DNA of 16,613 bases, from NCBI GenBank assembly GCA_002498385.1, contig DAHH01000010.1, positions 15,066 through 31,678 on the forward strand, in the 5' to 3' direction. The stretch comes from Methanobacterium sp. UBA410 (lineage in GTDB: Archaea > Methanobacteriota > Methanobacteria > Methanobacteriales > Methanobacteriaceae). How positions within the stretch are numbered: position 1 is the first letter of the stretch; the number at the start of each line of letters is the position of its first letter. Under the pieces are notes generated by a model. That model searched no databases, had not been told where the DNA came from, and was given only the letters and a program-made list of their open reading frames with translations. Positions 7,448 to 13,891 of this stretch are shown here, in pieces. Made by a program: the position numbers and the translations under genes.

Positions 7448-7609
7448 TCAGTCCATTTCTTTAAACTGAGCCTTTGGAACACCACACATAGGACAGCACC
7501 AATCATCAGGGAGTTCCTCAAATGGAGTTCCAGGCTCAATTCCAGAGTTTGGATCGCCTTCTTCAGGGTCGTAGATATATCCACAGGCTGTGCAAATGAA
7601 TTTTTTCAC
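7448..7609 (-). CDS. rub: Second rubredoxin (GTG start)
   Basis: A 53-residue rubredoxin, short enough to be missed by length cut-offs. It reads MKKFICTACGYIYDPEEGDP, then a GTPFEELPDDWCCPMCG core. Iron ligands are Cys6, Cys9, Cys39 and Cys42. An additional Cys38 precedes the second pair. The start is GTG (7607-7609) with GGAGG 7 nt upstream. An ATG inside that region (7615-7617) is out of frame. It is upstream of ferritin on the same strand. It differs clearly from the rubredoxin at 4184 (for example no PSIYG tail), so the two may serve different partners. Confidence 0.95.
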   Translation of the reverse strand: MKKFICTACGYIYDPEEGDPNSGIEPGTPFEELPDDWCCPMCGVPKAQFKEMD

Positions 7610-8045
7610 GTTTCATCCTCCTTTAGTTTTTGAATGGATTGATCCGCTCAAACCACCAGAACTGCAGGTTCATGGTTTGCTTAAATTACAGGCCAGATTT
7701 CTATCCATTAACCTTGCAGTTATACCTTTTTTTATCAGGCTTAGATTTTCATCCATCTATCCTTAATTTATCCATCCTTAATAAACGCAGTTTTGAAGTT
7801 TGAAAATCCAGCCTTCACCCATTTTTTATATTTTTATCATTATATAACAATTTTGTAGTATACCCTTTTTAGATGTACTGATTCATGGTGTTTTTAAGGT
7901 AAGTAACTATTCAAGCCATCAAAATCAAGTAATTCAATAACACAATTCAGCAATGTGGTTAGTTAACTCAAAACAGGTTACATGATAAAAAAAGGTGTTT
8001 TTTGGCATTTTCAAAGCTGAACAGTTTTTGAACTGGGTGGTGATG
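7610..8045. other. Spacer upstream of the second rubredoxin
   Basis: No gene is seen in this 436-bp stretch. TTATATAAT on the minus strand (around 7840-7850) is a TATA-like box that would give the rubredoxin mRNA a leader of about 200 nt, which is long for an archaeon. A nearer promoter is not obvious. CCATC-CTTAAT motifs repeat loosely at 7751-7783. No clear riboswitch fold was recognised. Confidence 0.35.
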
Positions 8046-8552
8046 TTAATGAACGACTCCCCATGGTTCCACATCACCTTCAACAATGCTAAAAACAGGG
8101 TTTGGTAAGGGAAAGGTTAACCCTTCAAGTTTTGAAGACCTTGAGCTATCTCTAAGCCTCAATTTCCTTCTCAGGTGTTCTAATTCATATGAGATCTGCC
8201 CATTAATCACTTTAATCGTTGATTTTGTAAATCTGTCCTCGATTTTATCTTTGTTAAACCTGTAACCCCTTGAACATGTTTCTTTGTAAACGTTCAAAAG
8301 GTAGGTGTCAATTGCAGCTACAGGATCCTCTGCTTTTTTAAACCTCTCAAGCTGGGATGGTTCCTGTAACCTGGTTTTATTCATGAGCACGGCTCTTGCA
8401 AGCAGTTCTTCTCTCCAGAGTGCAACAAGACCCTTTGAATCAAGGTACTTTGGGTGCAGACTCCGCACCTCGTGGTAAACATCAGCCTGTTCTTGATAAG
8501 TTAAGTACAGTTTTTGATCAGTTATCCATCGATACGTAGAGTAGTTTAGCAT
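8046..8552 (-). CDS. Pyrimidine dimer DNA glycosylase/endonuclease V-like protein (Pyr_excise family)
   Basis: A frame of up to 168 residues. From residue 30 it matches a family annotated as pyrimidine dimer DNA glycosylase: RSLHPKYLDSKGLVALWREE, later RGYRFNKDKIEDRF, then GQISYELEHLRRKL and PVFSIVEGDVEPWG. T4 endonuclease V, the model member, cuts at UV dimers using its N-terminal amine, so the start matters. Family members usually begin just before the SLHPKYLD motif. Here the frame has about 28 extra residues. The upstream ATG has no ribosome site and a TATA box only 3 nt before it. A GTG at 8466-8468 is the alternative and would give 140 residues. Function is inferred and the start is unresolved. 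Confidence 0.7.
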   Translation of the reverse strand: MLNYSTYRWITDQKLYLTYQEQADVYHEVRSLHPKYLDSKGLVALWREELLARAVLMNKTRLQEPSQLERFKKAEDPVAAIDTYLLNVYKETCSRGYRFNKDKIEDRFTKSTIKVINGQISYELEHLRRKLRLRDSSRSSKLEGLTFPLPNPVFSIVEGDVEPWGVVH

Positions 8553-8553
8553 G

Positions 8554-8561
8554 ATATAAAT
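8554..8561 (-). promoter_or_regulatory. TATA-like box at the pyrimidine-dimer-glycosylase-like gene
   Basis: On the minus strand this reads TTTATAT, immediately before the first ATG of the frame. Archaeal transcription begins about 25 nt downstream of such a box, which would fall inside the frame near 8530-8535 and exclude that ATG from the mRNA. Confidence 0.45.
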
Positions 8562-8585
8562 ACAGTTTAACCTGAAGATTTTTAG

Positions 8586-8614
8586 GTCAATAAAAAATTA
8601 TGTCAATAAAAAAT
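8586..8614. repeat. Short direct repeat, 13 bp, period 16
   Basis: GTCAATAAAAAAT occurs at 8586-8598 and 8602-8614, in the spacer between the glycosylase-like gene and the UspA gene. Confidence 0.75.
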
Positions 8615-8656
8615 ATTACGAAATTTTGGTAGATGGCGAAGTATTGGACTGTGAAC

Positions 8657-9052
8657 TTATTTTAAGAGCATCACTGGAATTTTAACACTTTTCAGCACGC
8701 TCTCGGCCACGCTCCCCATGATGAGTTTTACAAGGCCTGTTTTTCCGTGGGTGGCAATGACTATGACGTCGGCTTCTAATTTTTCCGATATTTTTTTCAT
8801 GTCACGAGATGGATTACCAACTAGAAGAACTTCGTCAACTCTCACATCATTCTCTCTCCCCTTTTTCTGCACCCTATCCAGTATGGCATGCCCCTCCTCT
8901 TCCAGGGTTTCAAAGGGGTATATGAGTTTTTCATCGATTACATGAACTGCAACGATCTTCGAGTTGAACTTTTTTGCCATTTCAATTGCAACATCTTCAG
9001 CCTTATCTGCAAATTTTGAGCCATCTGTTGGAACCATTATTGTTTCAAACAA
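8657..9052 (-). CDS. Universal stress protein (UspA family)
   Basis: A 131-residue single-domain Usp. It shows the N-terminal strand and Asp of TIMVPTDGS and the nucleotide-binding loop THGKTGLVKLIMGSVAESV close to the C-terminus, which resembles the ATP-binding MJ0577 type. Usp proteins help survival under stress, but the molecular role here is unknown. The start is taken as TTG (9050-9052), giving MFETIMVPTDG, the common Usp beginning, with a nearly complete ribosome site GGTGGTGAT a few bases upstream. A GTG at 9062-9064 would lie inside that site. The leader carries three copies of an 18-bp unit. It lies downstream of the flavin reductase gene on the same strand, with a 170-bp gap that suggests its own promoter. 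Confidence 0.93.
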   Translation of the reverse strand: MFETIMVPTDGSKFADKAEDVAIEMAKKFNSKIVAVHVIDEKLIYPFETLEEEGHAILDRVQKKGRENDVRVDEVLLVGNPSRDMKKISEKLEADVIVIATHGKTGLVKLIMGSVAESVLKSVKIPVMLLK

Positions 9053-9062
9053 TTTAATCACC

Positions 9063-9116
9063 ACCTTTTGGATTAAATTTACCTTTTGGATTAAATTTAC
9101 CTTTTGGATGAAATTT
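9063..9116. repeat. Three tandem 18-bp copies in the uspA leader
   Basis: ACCTTTTGGATTAAATTT occurs at 9063-9080 and 9081-9098, and with one change (ATG for ATT) at 9099-9116. On the coding strand the unit reads AAATTTAATCCAAAAGGT. The copy nearest the gene supplies part of the ribosome-binding site. Confidence 0.95.
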
Positions 9117-9223
9117 AGATTAAACCATTTTTTTGATAAAAATTTGATAAAATCTGGGATCAGATTACCAAAATCTCTTACTTATCACCAAATTTTCAAT
9201 TGACCGTTAAATTGTTGGACAGT

Positions 9224-9775
9224 TTATTCAACCCTTTTCAAATGATCCCCAACAATGAAGCTCACACCCCCAAGGTGTAGAATCGGTTTCACATTTTCTG
9301 CGTCGAGAAGATCATCTTTTAAAGCTTCAGAGGATACATCTGCATGCACAACCTCACCAACCACCAGTTTGTGATCACCCATTTCCTGGATGGAGTGTAC
9401 CTTACATTCAATGTGCGCAAAACATTCTCCTATTCTGGGTGGTGCAACTTTCAAGGATTCAAGTTGGGTTAAACCAGCTTTTTCTATTTCATTGACACCG
9501 TATGGAAATTTTTCCCCCGTAATCCACAATTTTTCCAGAATTGCCTCGCTTGGCATGTTCACAACAAATTCCCCGGTTTTTTCAATGTTTTTGCAGGTGT
9601 GGTGGCTTGGAGCCGATGCAAATGCAACCATTGGAGGTTTTGTGGAAACTGGCATTGTGAAAGAGAAGGGAGCTGCATTCACAGCACCTTCAGAGTTTTC
9701 AGTTGTTACTATTATGGCAGGTCTTGGTGCAAGCACCTTGTAAGCCTTTTCAACTTCCAGATCATCAAATTTCAT
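9224..9775 (-). CDS. Flavin reductase-like / flavoredoxin family protein (FMN-binding split barrel)
   Basis: A 183-residue protein with the split-barrel FMN-binding pattern: RPAIIVTT (18-25), NAAPFSFT (33-40), PPMVAFAS (47-54), then HHTCKNIEKTGEFVVNMP (58-75). Family members bind FMN and reduce flavins or pass electrons between pyridine nucleotide, F420 or ferredoxin systems; the donor here is unknown. Its ATG (9773-9775) follows the stop codon of atwA (9776-9778) with no gap. The ribosome-binding stretch (CTGGTG) lies within the last codons of atwA, so translation is probably coupled. This tight link suggests a role with AtwA, perhaps in reductive activation of methyl-coenzyme M reductase, which is an inference. 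Confidence 0.9.
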   Translation of the reverse strand: MKFDDLEVEKAYKVLAPRPAIIVTTENSEGAVNAAPFSFTMPVSTKPPMVAFASAPSHHTCKNIEKTGEFVVNMPSEAILEKLWITGEKFPYGVNEIEKAGLTQLESLKVAPPRIGECFAHIECKVHSIQEMGDHKLVVGEVVHADVSSEALKDDLLDAENVKPILHLGGVSFIVGDHLKRVE

Positions 9776-11509
9776 TTAAACACCAGCCATCTGTTTTTTT
9801 AATTCATTAAAGTCTTTGAGGTAATCTGCGTGACATCTTTCAACAAAGGTGTTGCATAGCTTGTGTGGATCTCCATCCATGACAAGGTTTCCATCTTCCA
9901 TCATTATAGCTCGGGTTGTAACTTCCTCGATGAAGTCAACGTGGTGGCTCACCATCAATATGGTTGTGTTGAACTTTTTGTTTATCTTTTTGAGTGAATT
10001 TGAAACTGTTCTGAGTGTTATTGGGTCCAGATCTCCGAAGGGTTCATCCAGTATCAAAATGTCTGGTTGAGATGCTAAAACCAATGCAATGGCTGTTCTG
10101 ACCTTCTGACCTCCTGATAGTTCATAAGAACGTCTCTCAAGAATATCAAGTGGTAGATCCAGTGCTCCAAATACTTTTTCAGCGTACTCCTTAACCTCAG
10201 TGTCGGGAAAGCTTGGGAACAACTCGTCAAGAATGCTTGGTGAGAGTCCTATCTTCTCAAGCTGATGTTTCGCTTCAACTTCAGGAAGGTCTGTAAGCTG
10301 GTAAAGCATGTCCAGAACTTTATCACTTATTCCAAGTTCTTCAGCTCTTTTTTTAGCTTCTCCTACCACATTTTCTCCTTTAATACCAAGTCTTGAAGCT
10401 ATCTGGCTTTTAATGGTTGCATGGTGTACGAGTGCGAACTCCTGGTGCATGAATCCCATTTTACGTCTCACATTCATCCTCTTGATTCCTGGCTGGTGCA
10501 TGTCCACCCATTTGTCGTTGAATTTGAAGTAAACCTTCCCAGCATCGGGATAATCAATGCCTGCAACCATCCTTAAAAGGACAGTTTTCCCAGCACCGCT
10601 TGGCCCTATTAAGGATACTATTTCCCCTTCTTTAACATTGAAGTTGATGTCTTCAACCTCAAGAACCTTTCCTCCCTTGATGAGTACGAAGTTCTTTTCG
10701 AGGTTTTCTGTTTTTATCACAGGTTCTCCTACATTCAGTGGATCCCGGGATGGTTCTGGCGCATCCATATTCTTTACAAATTCCGCAATTATGGTCTCTG
10801 GGGAGCCCTCATCAATTATTTTCCCATTTTCCATGAGTATAAGTCTGTCTGAGAGGTACTCATGAATTTCTGGAAGGTGGGACACCACGATAACTGTAAC
10901 CCCAAGTTTCTGGTTGATGTTTTTTATCGCGTCAAGCACTTCCTGTTTGGTTTTTGGACAGGACATTGTTGCGGGTTCATCAAGGAGCAGGACTTTCGGT
11001 TTTTTTGCAAGCTGTCTTGCCATTATGAGGCGCTGTTTTTCTCCACCACTTAAAACAGGGGCGAAGTGATAGGCCTTGTCATCGAGTCCAACCACCCTTA
11101 AAAGTTCCATTGCTTCATCTTCAAATTCATCAAAGGCGTATTTCATGTTGGTCTGTGTTTCATCGCTGTACTTTGTACCGTACAGTTTTCTTATGACATT
11201 TTCAATGGCTGTTTCGGGCCATAAACCAAAGGAACGCTGCAGGTGTATAGCGGTTGCATCACGGAGTTTGTGCATGTAATGGGCCGATGAGTCATGGGAA
11301 ACCTTCACATCATCCATTGTTATGTCTCCGCTGTCAAAGGATTCCACACCCCTCAAGATTCGAAGCAGTGTACTCTTTCCAGAGCCGCTCATCCCGATTA
11401 TTCCAACGATCTCCCCCTTTTCCACATTGAAACTTATATTATCCAGGGCCTTGATCTCTCCACCATCTTTCATTTTATAAATTTTAGACACGTTTTCAAC
11501 ATTAATCAT
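9776..11509 (-). CDS. atwA: Methyl-coenzyme M reductase activation component A2 (AtwA), twin ABC ATPase
   Basis: A 577-residue soluble protein with two ABC ATPase domains and no membrane segment. Domain 1 has Walker A GMSGSGKST (39-47), signature LSGGE (153-157) and Walker B VLLLDEP (173-179). Domain 2 has GPSGAGKT (302-309), LSGGQ (464-468) and ILILDEP (484-490). An insertion in domain 2 (about 370-455) is typical of AtwA. Component A2 binds ATP and is required, with other proteins, to reduce the nickel of coenzyme F430 in methyl-coenzyme M reductase to the active Ni(I) state. It is restricted to methanogens and their relatives. GGTGAT lies near the ATG. A TATA-like box (11531-11540) is so close that a very short leader is possible. 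It is the first gene of an operon with the flavin reductase. Confidence 0.96.
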   Translation of the reverse strand: MINVENVSKIYKMKDGGEIKALDNISFNVEKGEIVGIIGMSGSGKSTLLRILRGVESFDSGDITMDDVKVSHDSSAHYMHKLRDATAIHLQRSFGLWPETAIENVIRKLYGTKYSDETQTNMKYAFDEFEDEAMELLRVVGLDDKAYHFAPVLSGGEKQRLIMARQLAKKPKVLLLDEPATMSCPKTKQEVLDAIKNINQKLGVTVIVVSHLPEIHEYLSDRLILMENGKIIDEGSPETIIAEFVKNMDAPEPSRDPLNVGEPVIKTENLEKNFVLIKGGKVLEVEDINFNVKEGEIVSLIGPSGAGKTVLLRMVAGIDYPDAGKVYFKFNDKWVDMHQPGIKRMNVRRKMGFMHQEFALVHHATIKSQIASRLGIKGENVVGEAKKRAEELGISDKVLDMLYQLTDLPEVEAKHQLEKIGLSPSILDELFPSFPDTEVKEYAEKVFGALDLPLDILERRSYELSGGQKVRTAIALVLASQPDILILDEPFGDLDPITLRTVSNSLKKINKKFNTTILMVSHHVDFIEEVTTRAIMMEDGNLVMDGDPHKLCNTFVERCHADYLKDFNELKKQMAGV

Positions 11510-11530
11510 TGAATATCACCGTTTGTCTTA

Positions 11531-11540
11531 AAAATATAAA
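11531..11540 (-). promoter_or_regulatory. TATA-like box of the atwA operon
   Basis: Read on the minus strand as TTTATATTTT, about 22-31 nt before the atwA ATG. If used, transcription would start almost at the ATG and the GGTGAT ribosome site would be outside the mRNA. An upstream promoter in this spacer is the alternative. Confidence 0.4.
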
Positions 11541-11752
11541 TTTTAAGCTTTTTTCTGCAATTTCTAGTTGAATTACTCTGATCCTTCTCAATATTTCGCT
11601 AATTGTTTAATAGTTTTTCTACGTTGATGTTAATAAAACATACTTTTTATGGAGAATTTATAGTAGACTAAATTCGTAAAAAGGGTGAACAAGATAATGG
11701 TGAATCTAAATTGGTTACAAATAGAAAAATAAGACTTAAACACTATTTTTTT

Positions 11753-11805
11753 AAAGTTCTATCCATTTTAAAGTAAAGTTCTATCCATTTTAAAGTTCTA
11801 TCCAT
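11753..11805. repeat. Two and a half copies of an 18-bp unit in the atwA/DUF4013 spacer
   Basis: AAAGTTCTATCCATTTTA occurs at 11753-11770 and 11775-11792, with a partial third copy (first 14 bases) at 11792-11805. The rest of the divergent spacer 11510-11931 is AT-rich. A TATA-like TTTATTTATAG near 11813 could serve the DUF4013 gene with a long leader. Confidence 0.9.
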
Positions 11806-11931
11806 CCAGAGTTTATTTATAGATAAAGCGGAATCTTTTTTATTGAAAAAAGGGGGTGTTGAAGAAGTAAAATAAATTTTAAAAATTGAAAGATTTAATT
11901 ATTAGGTTATAGTTAAGATTGATGTGAAAAA

Positions 11932-12567
11932 ATGAGTATAATCCGAAACATAAGTGATTCTCTGCAGTATCCTATTAAAAATTGGGCAAAGCTGATTATA
12001 CTGGGAGTAATCTTGGTAATTCCAGTTGTGAATTTTATTGGCTTAGGATACTATTTAAGGATCATGAAATCAACCTGGGCTGGTTTGGATGAGCTTCCAG
12101 ACTTTAGAGGTGTTGGGGAACTATTTATTGATGGTTTAAAAGTTTTAATAGTCTGTATAATCTACGCAATTGTACCTTTAATCTTCTATGCACTCTCATT
12201 TGTCTTTGCAGGATCTGCAATATTTCTCGCAGCAGCTCTTATTTTTGCCATAATGATCAGCATGTTTGCATATATGGGTGTAGCTAACATGGCTTACTAT
12301 GACAGCGAAATAGGTGCGGCACTGCAATATCGTGAAATATTTGCTAGAATTGCGGCAATTGGATGGGGAAATTATATCATTTGGTGGATAGTACTGACGT
12401 TAATTATGATAGTTGCAGGACTTATCATTGGTGTAGTTGGAGGAATTCTGTTATTTTTCATCCTAGGTTTCCTGGTCCTTTTATTGGGATACAGTTACCT
12501 AACAATATTCCAGGCAAGATCCATTGCACTGACATTTACAGTTAACAGGGGGACATTAAGATGTTAA
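11932..12567 (+). CDS. DUF4013 integral membrane protein
   Basis: A 211-residue hydrophobic protein of the DUF4013 type, common in methanogens and of unknown function. The N-terminus SDSLQYPIKNWAKLIILGV and the following GYYLRIM and DELPDF motifs are characteristic. About five membrane segments are visible (near 22-42, 68-92, 95-118, 145-170 and 172-196), separated by short loops. The ATG at 11932 has only a weak ribosome site (GATGTGA upstream). The end (TFTVNRGTLRC) looks unrelated to the usual tail and may have been changed by a shift. A secreted TIM-barrel protein follows about 100 bp downstream on the same strand, so both products may act at the cell envelope. Confidence 0.82.
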   Translation: MSIIRNISDSLQYPIKNWAKLIILGVILVIPVVNFIGLGYYLRIMKSTWAGLDELPDFRGVGELFIDGLKVLIVCIIYAIVPLIFYALSFVFAGSAIFLAAALIFAIMISMFAYMGVANMAYYDSEIGAALQYREIFARIAAIGWGNYIIWWIVLTLIMIVAGLIIGVVGGILLFFILGFLVLLLGYSYLTIFQARSIALTFTVNRGTLRC

Positions 12568-12668
12568 TGAACAACCATAGAGCTAAACCCACTTGGAATT
12601 TTACTCAATCCTACTCAATTCAATCCTACTCAATGATTTCCTTTTATCATGGGAGGGATTTAAATTAA
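12561..12668 (+). CDS. Possible small ORF bridging the DUF4013 gene and the secreted protein gene
   Basis: A 35-codon frame starts with ATG overlapping the end of the DUF4013 gene and ends with TAA at 12666-12668, overlapping the ATT start of the next gene. GGGGG lies about 8 nt before its ATG. The protein contains the repeat QSYSI/QSYSM encoded by a 15-bp tandem duplication in frame. No family is recognised. It may be a translational bridge or only chance. Confidence 0.2.
   Translation: MLMNNHRAKPTWNFTQSYSIQSYSMISFYHGRDLN
12605..12634. repeat. Perfect tandem duplication of 15 bp
   Basis: TCAATCCTACTCAAT occurs at 12605-12619 and 12620-12634, in the short spacer before the secreted-protein gene. 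Confidence 0.92.
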
Positions 12669-13425
12669 ATATAAAGGGATATCATTAGTTTTAATACTTG
12701 CCCTGTCACTGGGTTCAGTATGTGTATCTGCAGCAGGAAATTCAACCACTGCACAAACCAGTCCAAATTTTATTGTGGGTTACTATATAAACCCCAATGT
12801 CACACCCATATCAGAAATCAATTTCAACGACTTAAAAAGCGCAGGAATAACAGACATATACGTTCGGGTAACAAATGACAATTATTTACCTGTACTATCA
12901 GAAACCAAAGAAAAAGCTGACGCTGTGGGAATAAGAACCAACGCCTGGGTATTCCCAGGGTTCGCTCATGCCTCACAGGTCGCTCAGATGAAAATAGGAG
13001 TTCAATTAGATATGGAAACATATAATATGCCAGCACATCTTTTACAAATTTTGGACATGAGGCTGGCCACCCACGGCGTAACATTCTCACTTACTGTTAA
13101 ACCCGACGGATGGGACGGAAACCAATATTATTACTTAATTGAACCTTTATGTAATTACATAGTTCCCCAGCTTTACATAGGAGAGTACGAATATGGAGTA
13201 ACCAGTCTGACAAACAGGGTTAAAAAATATAACCAGATCTACAATGTTTACAACATCCTTTTCCCTGGAAAAATTGTGGCGGGACTTGAAACTTACCAAT
13301 CCAATGAAAGTACAACTCCCAAAAACGCAAGTACACTATCAGCAGAAATCAAAGCTGTACAGCCATACACGCGTGGAGTAATCCTGTTCAGGTACGGACT
13401 ATCCAACTTCAATGGCCTAGAATAG
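12664..13425 (+). CDS. Secreted TIM-barrel (glycoside-hydrolase-like) protein with an ATT start
   Basis: A frame of 253 residues beginning (if ATT is read as Met) with a clear signal peptide: KYKG, then the hydrophobic run ISLVLILALSLGSVCVSA, with cleavage expected after Ala23 or Ala24. The mature part starts FIVGYYINPNVTPISEINFN and continues through strand-like segments GITDIYVRV, GIRTNAWVFPGF, IGVQLDMETY, YIVPQLYIGEY, KIVAGLETY and GVILFRYGL. This resembles the C-terminal TIM-barrel of secreted Methanobacteriales proteins that often carry pseudomurein-binding repeats, which are absent here. The only in-frame ATG/GTG/TTG start (GTG 12775) would remove the signal peptide. GGGAGGG sits 6 nt before ATT 12664. 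Enzyme activity is inferred. Confidence 0.65.
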   Translation: MKYKGISLVLILALSLGSVCVSAAGNSTTAQTSPNFIVGYYINPNVTPISEINFNDLKSAGITDIYVRVTNDNYLPVLSETKEKADAVGIRTNAWVFPGFAHASQVAQMKIGVQLDMETYNMPAHLLQILDMRLATHGVTFSLTVKPDGWDGNQYYYLIEPLCNYIVPQLYIGEYEYGVTSLTNRVKKYNQIYNVYNILFPGKIVAGLETYQSNESTTPKNASTLSAEIKAVQPYTRGVILFRYGLSNFNGLE

Positions 13426-13441
13426 AGCCCAACAATTTACC

Positions 13442-13461
13442 AGTTCTGTTATAACAGTACT
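13442..13461. repeat. Near-perfect 20-bp palindrome after the secreted-protein gene
   Basis: The core CTGTTATAACAG (13446-13457) is perfectly self-complementary. The arms extend to AGTT and TACT with one mismatch. It begins 17 nt after the stop codon and could be a terminator stem (no loop, followed by no T run) or a protein-binding site. Confidence 0.5.
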
Positions 13462-13594
13462 CCCTTGGCCCTAACTTTCCCAACCAATTTTTTTACAAAC
13501 TCAGAATATGATACTTTTGTATAATTTTAATTTTTGAATGATTTAAGGTTAAATCCAGTGAAAACTGGGACTTGTTGATCTGATACAGTTTCAG

Positions 13595-13654
13595 TTATGT
13601 ATTATCAAGAACAATTATGTACTATCAAGAACAATTATGTATTATCAAGAAAAT
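13595..13654. repeat. Three direct copies of a 20-bp unit
   Basis: TTATGTATTATCAAGAACAA occurs at 13595-13614, at 13615-13634 with one change, and again at 13635-13650 with the end diverging. It is in the convergent spacer. Confidence 0.9.
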
Positions 13655-13817
13655 TTCTTTTTTTATCTGGAATATAATTCATCAAAAGTAATTCAATTGA
13701 TAATAAATTTAAACCATTAACCGTACGTTTTTGTCATAAAATTATAGAAATTTTCATCATATAATTTTACATCCCCATTCCTGTACGTAAAAAAAGAATT
13801 TAAATGGAAAAATAACC

Positions 13818-13846
13818 TTAAATTCAGGGAAAATAACTGAATTTAA
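13818..13846 (-). terminator. Perfect 10-bp stem-loop downstream of hcp
   Basis: TTAAATTCAG (13818-13827) and CTGAATTTAA (13837-13846) pair perfectly around a 9-nt loop, about 45 nt after the hcp stop. There is no T run directly after it, so it may protect or process the mRNA end rather than terminate transcription. Confidence 0.45.
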
Positions 13847-13891
13847 ATAGATATTTCCATATTTTCCAGTTACTTCCCCAAATAAAGTTAT

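Larger units (their letters stand above)
13426..13891. other. Convergent spacer between the secreted-protein gene and hcp
   Basis: No gene is seen. The stretch contains a near-perfect 20-bp palindrome (13442-13461), three direct copies of a 20-bp unit (13595-13654) and a strong stem-loop near the hcp end (13818-13846), each listed separately. Confidence 0.5.

Noticed and set aside
7820..7870. Long leader of the second rubredoxin considered as a riboswitch
   Set aside because: Only a TATA-like box far upstream hints at a long leader. No conserved aptamer elements or strong pairing were seen.
9390..9743. 117-codon plus-strand frame opposite the flavin reductase
   Set aside because: Antisense shadow of a conserved gene.
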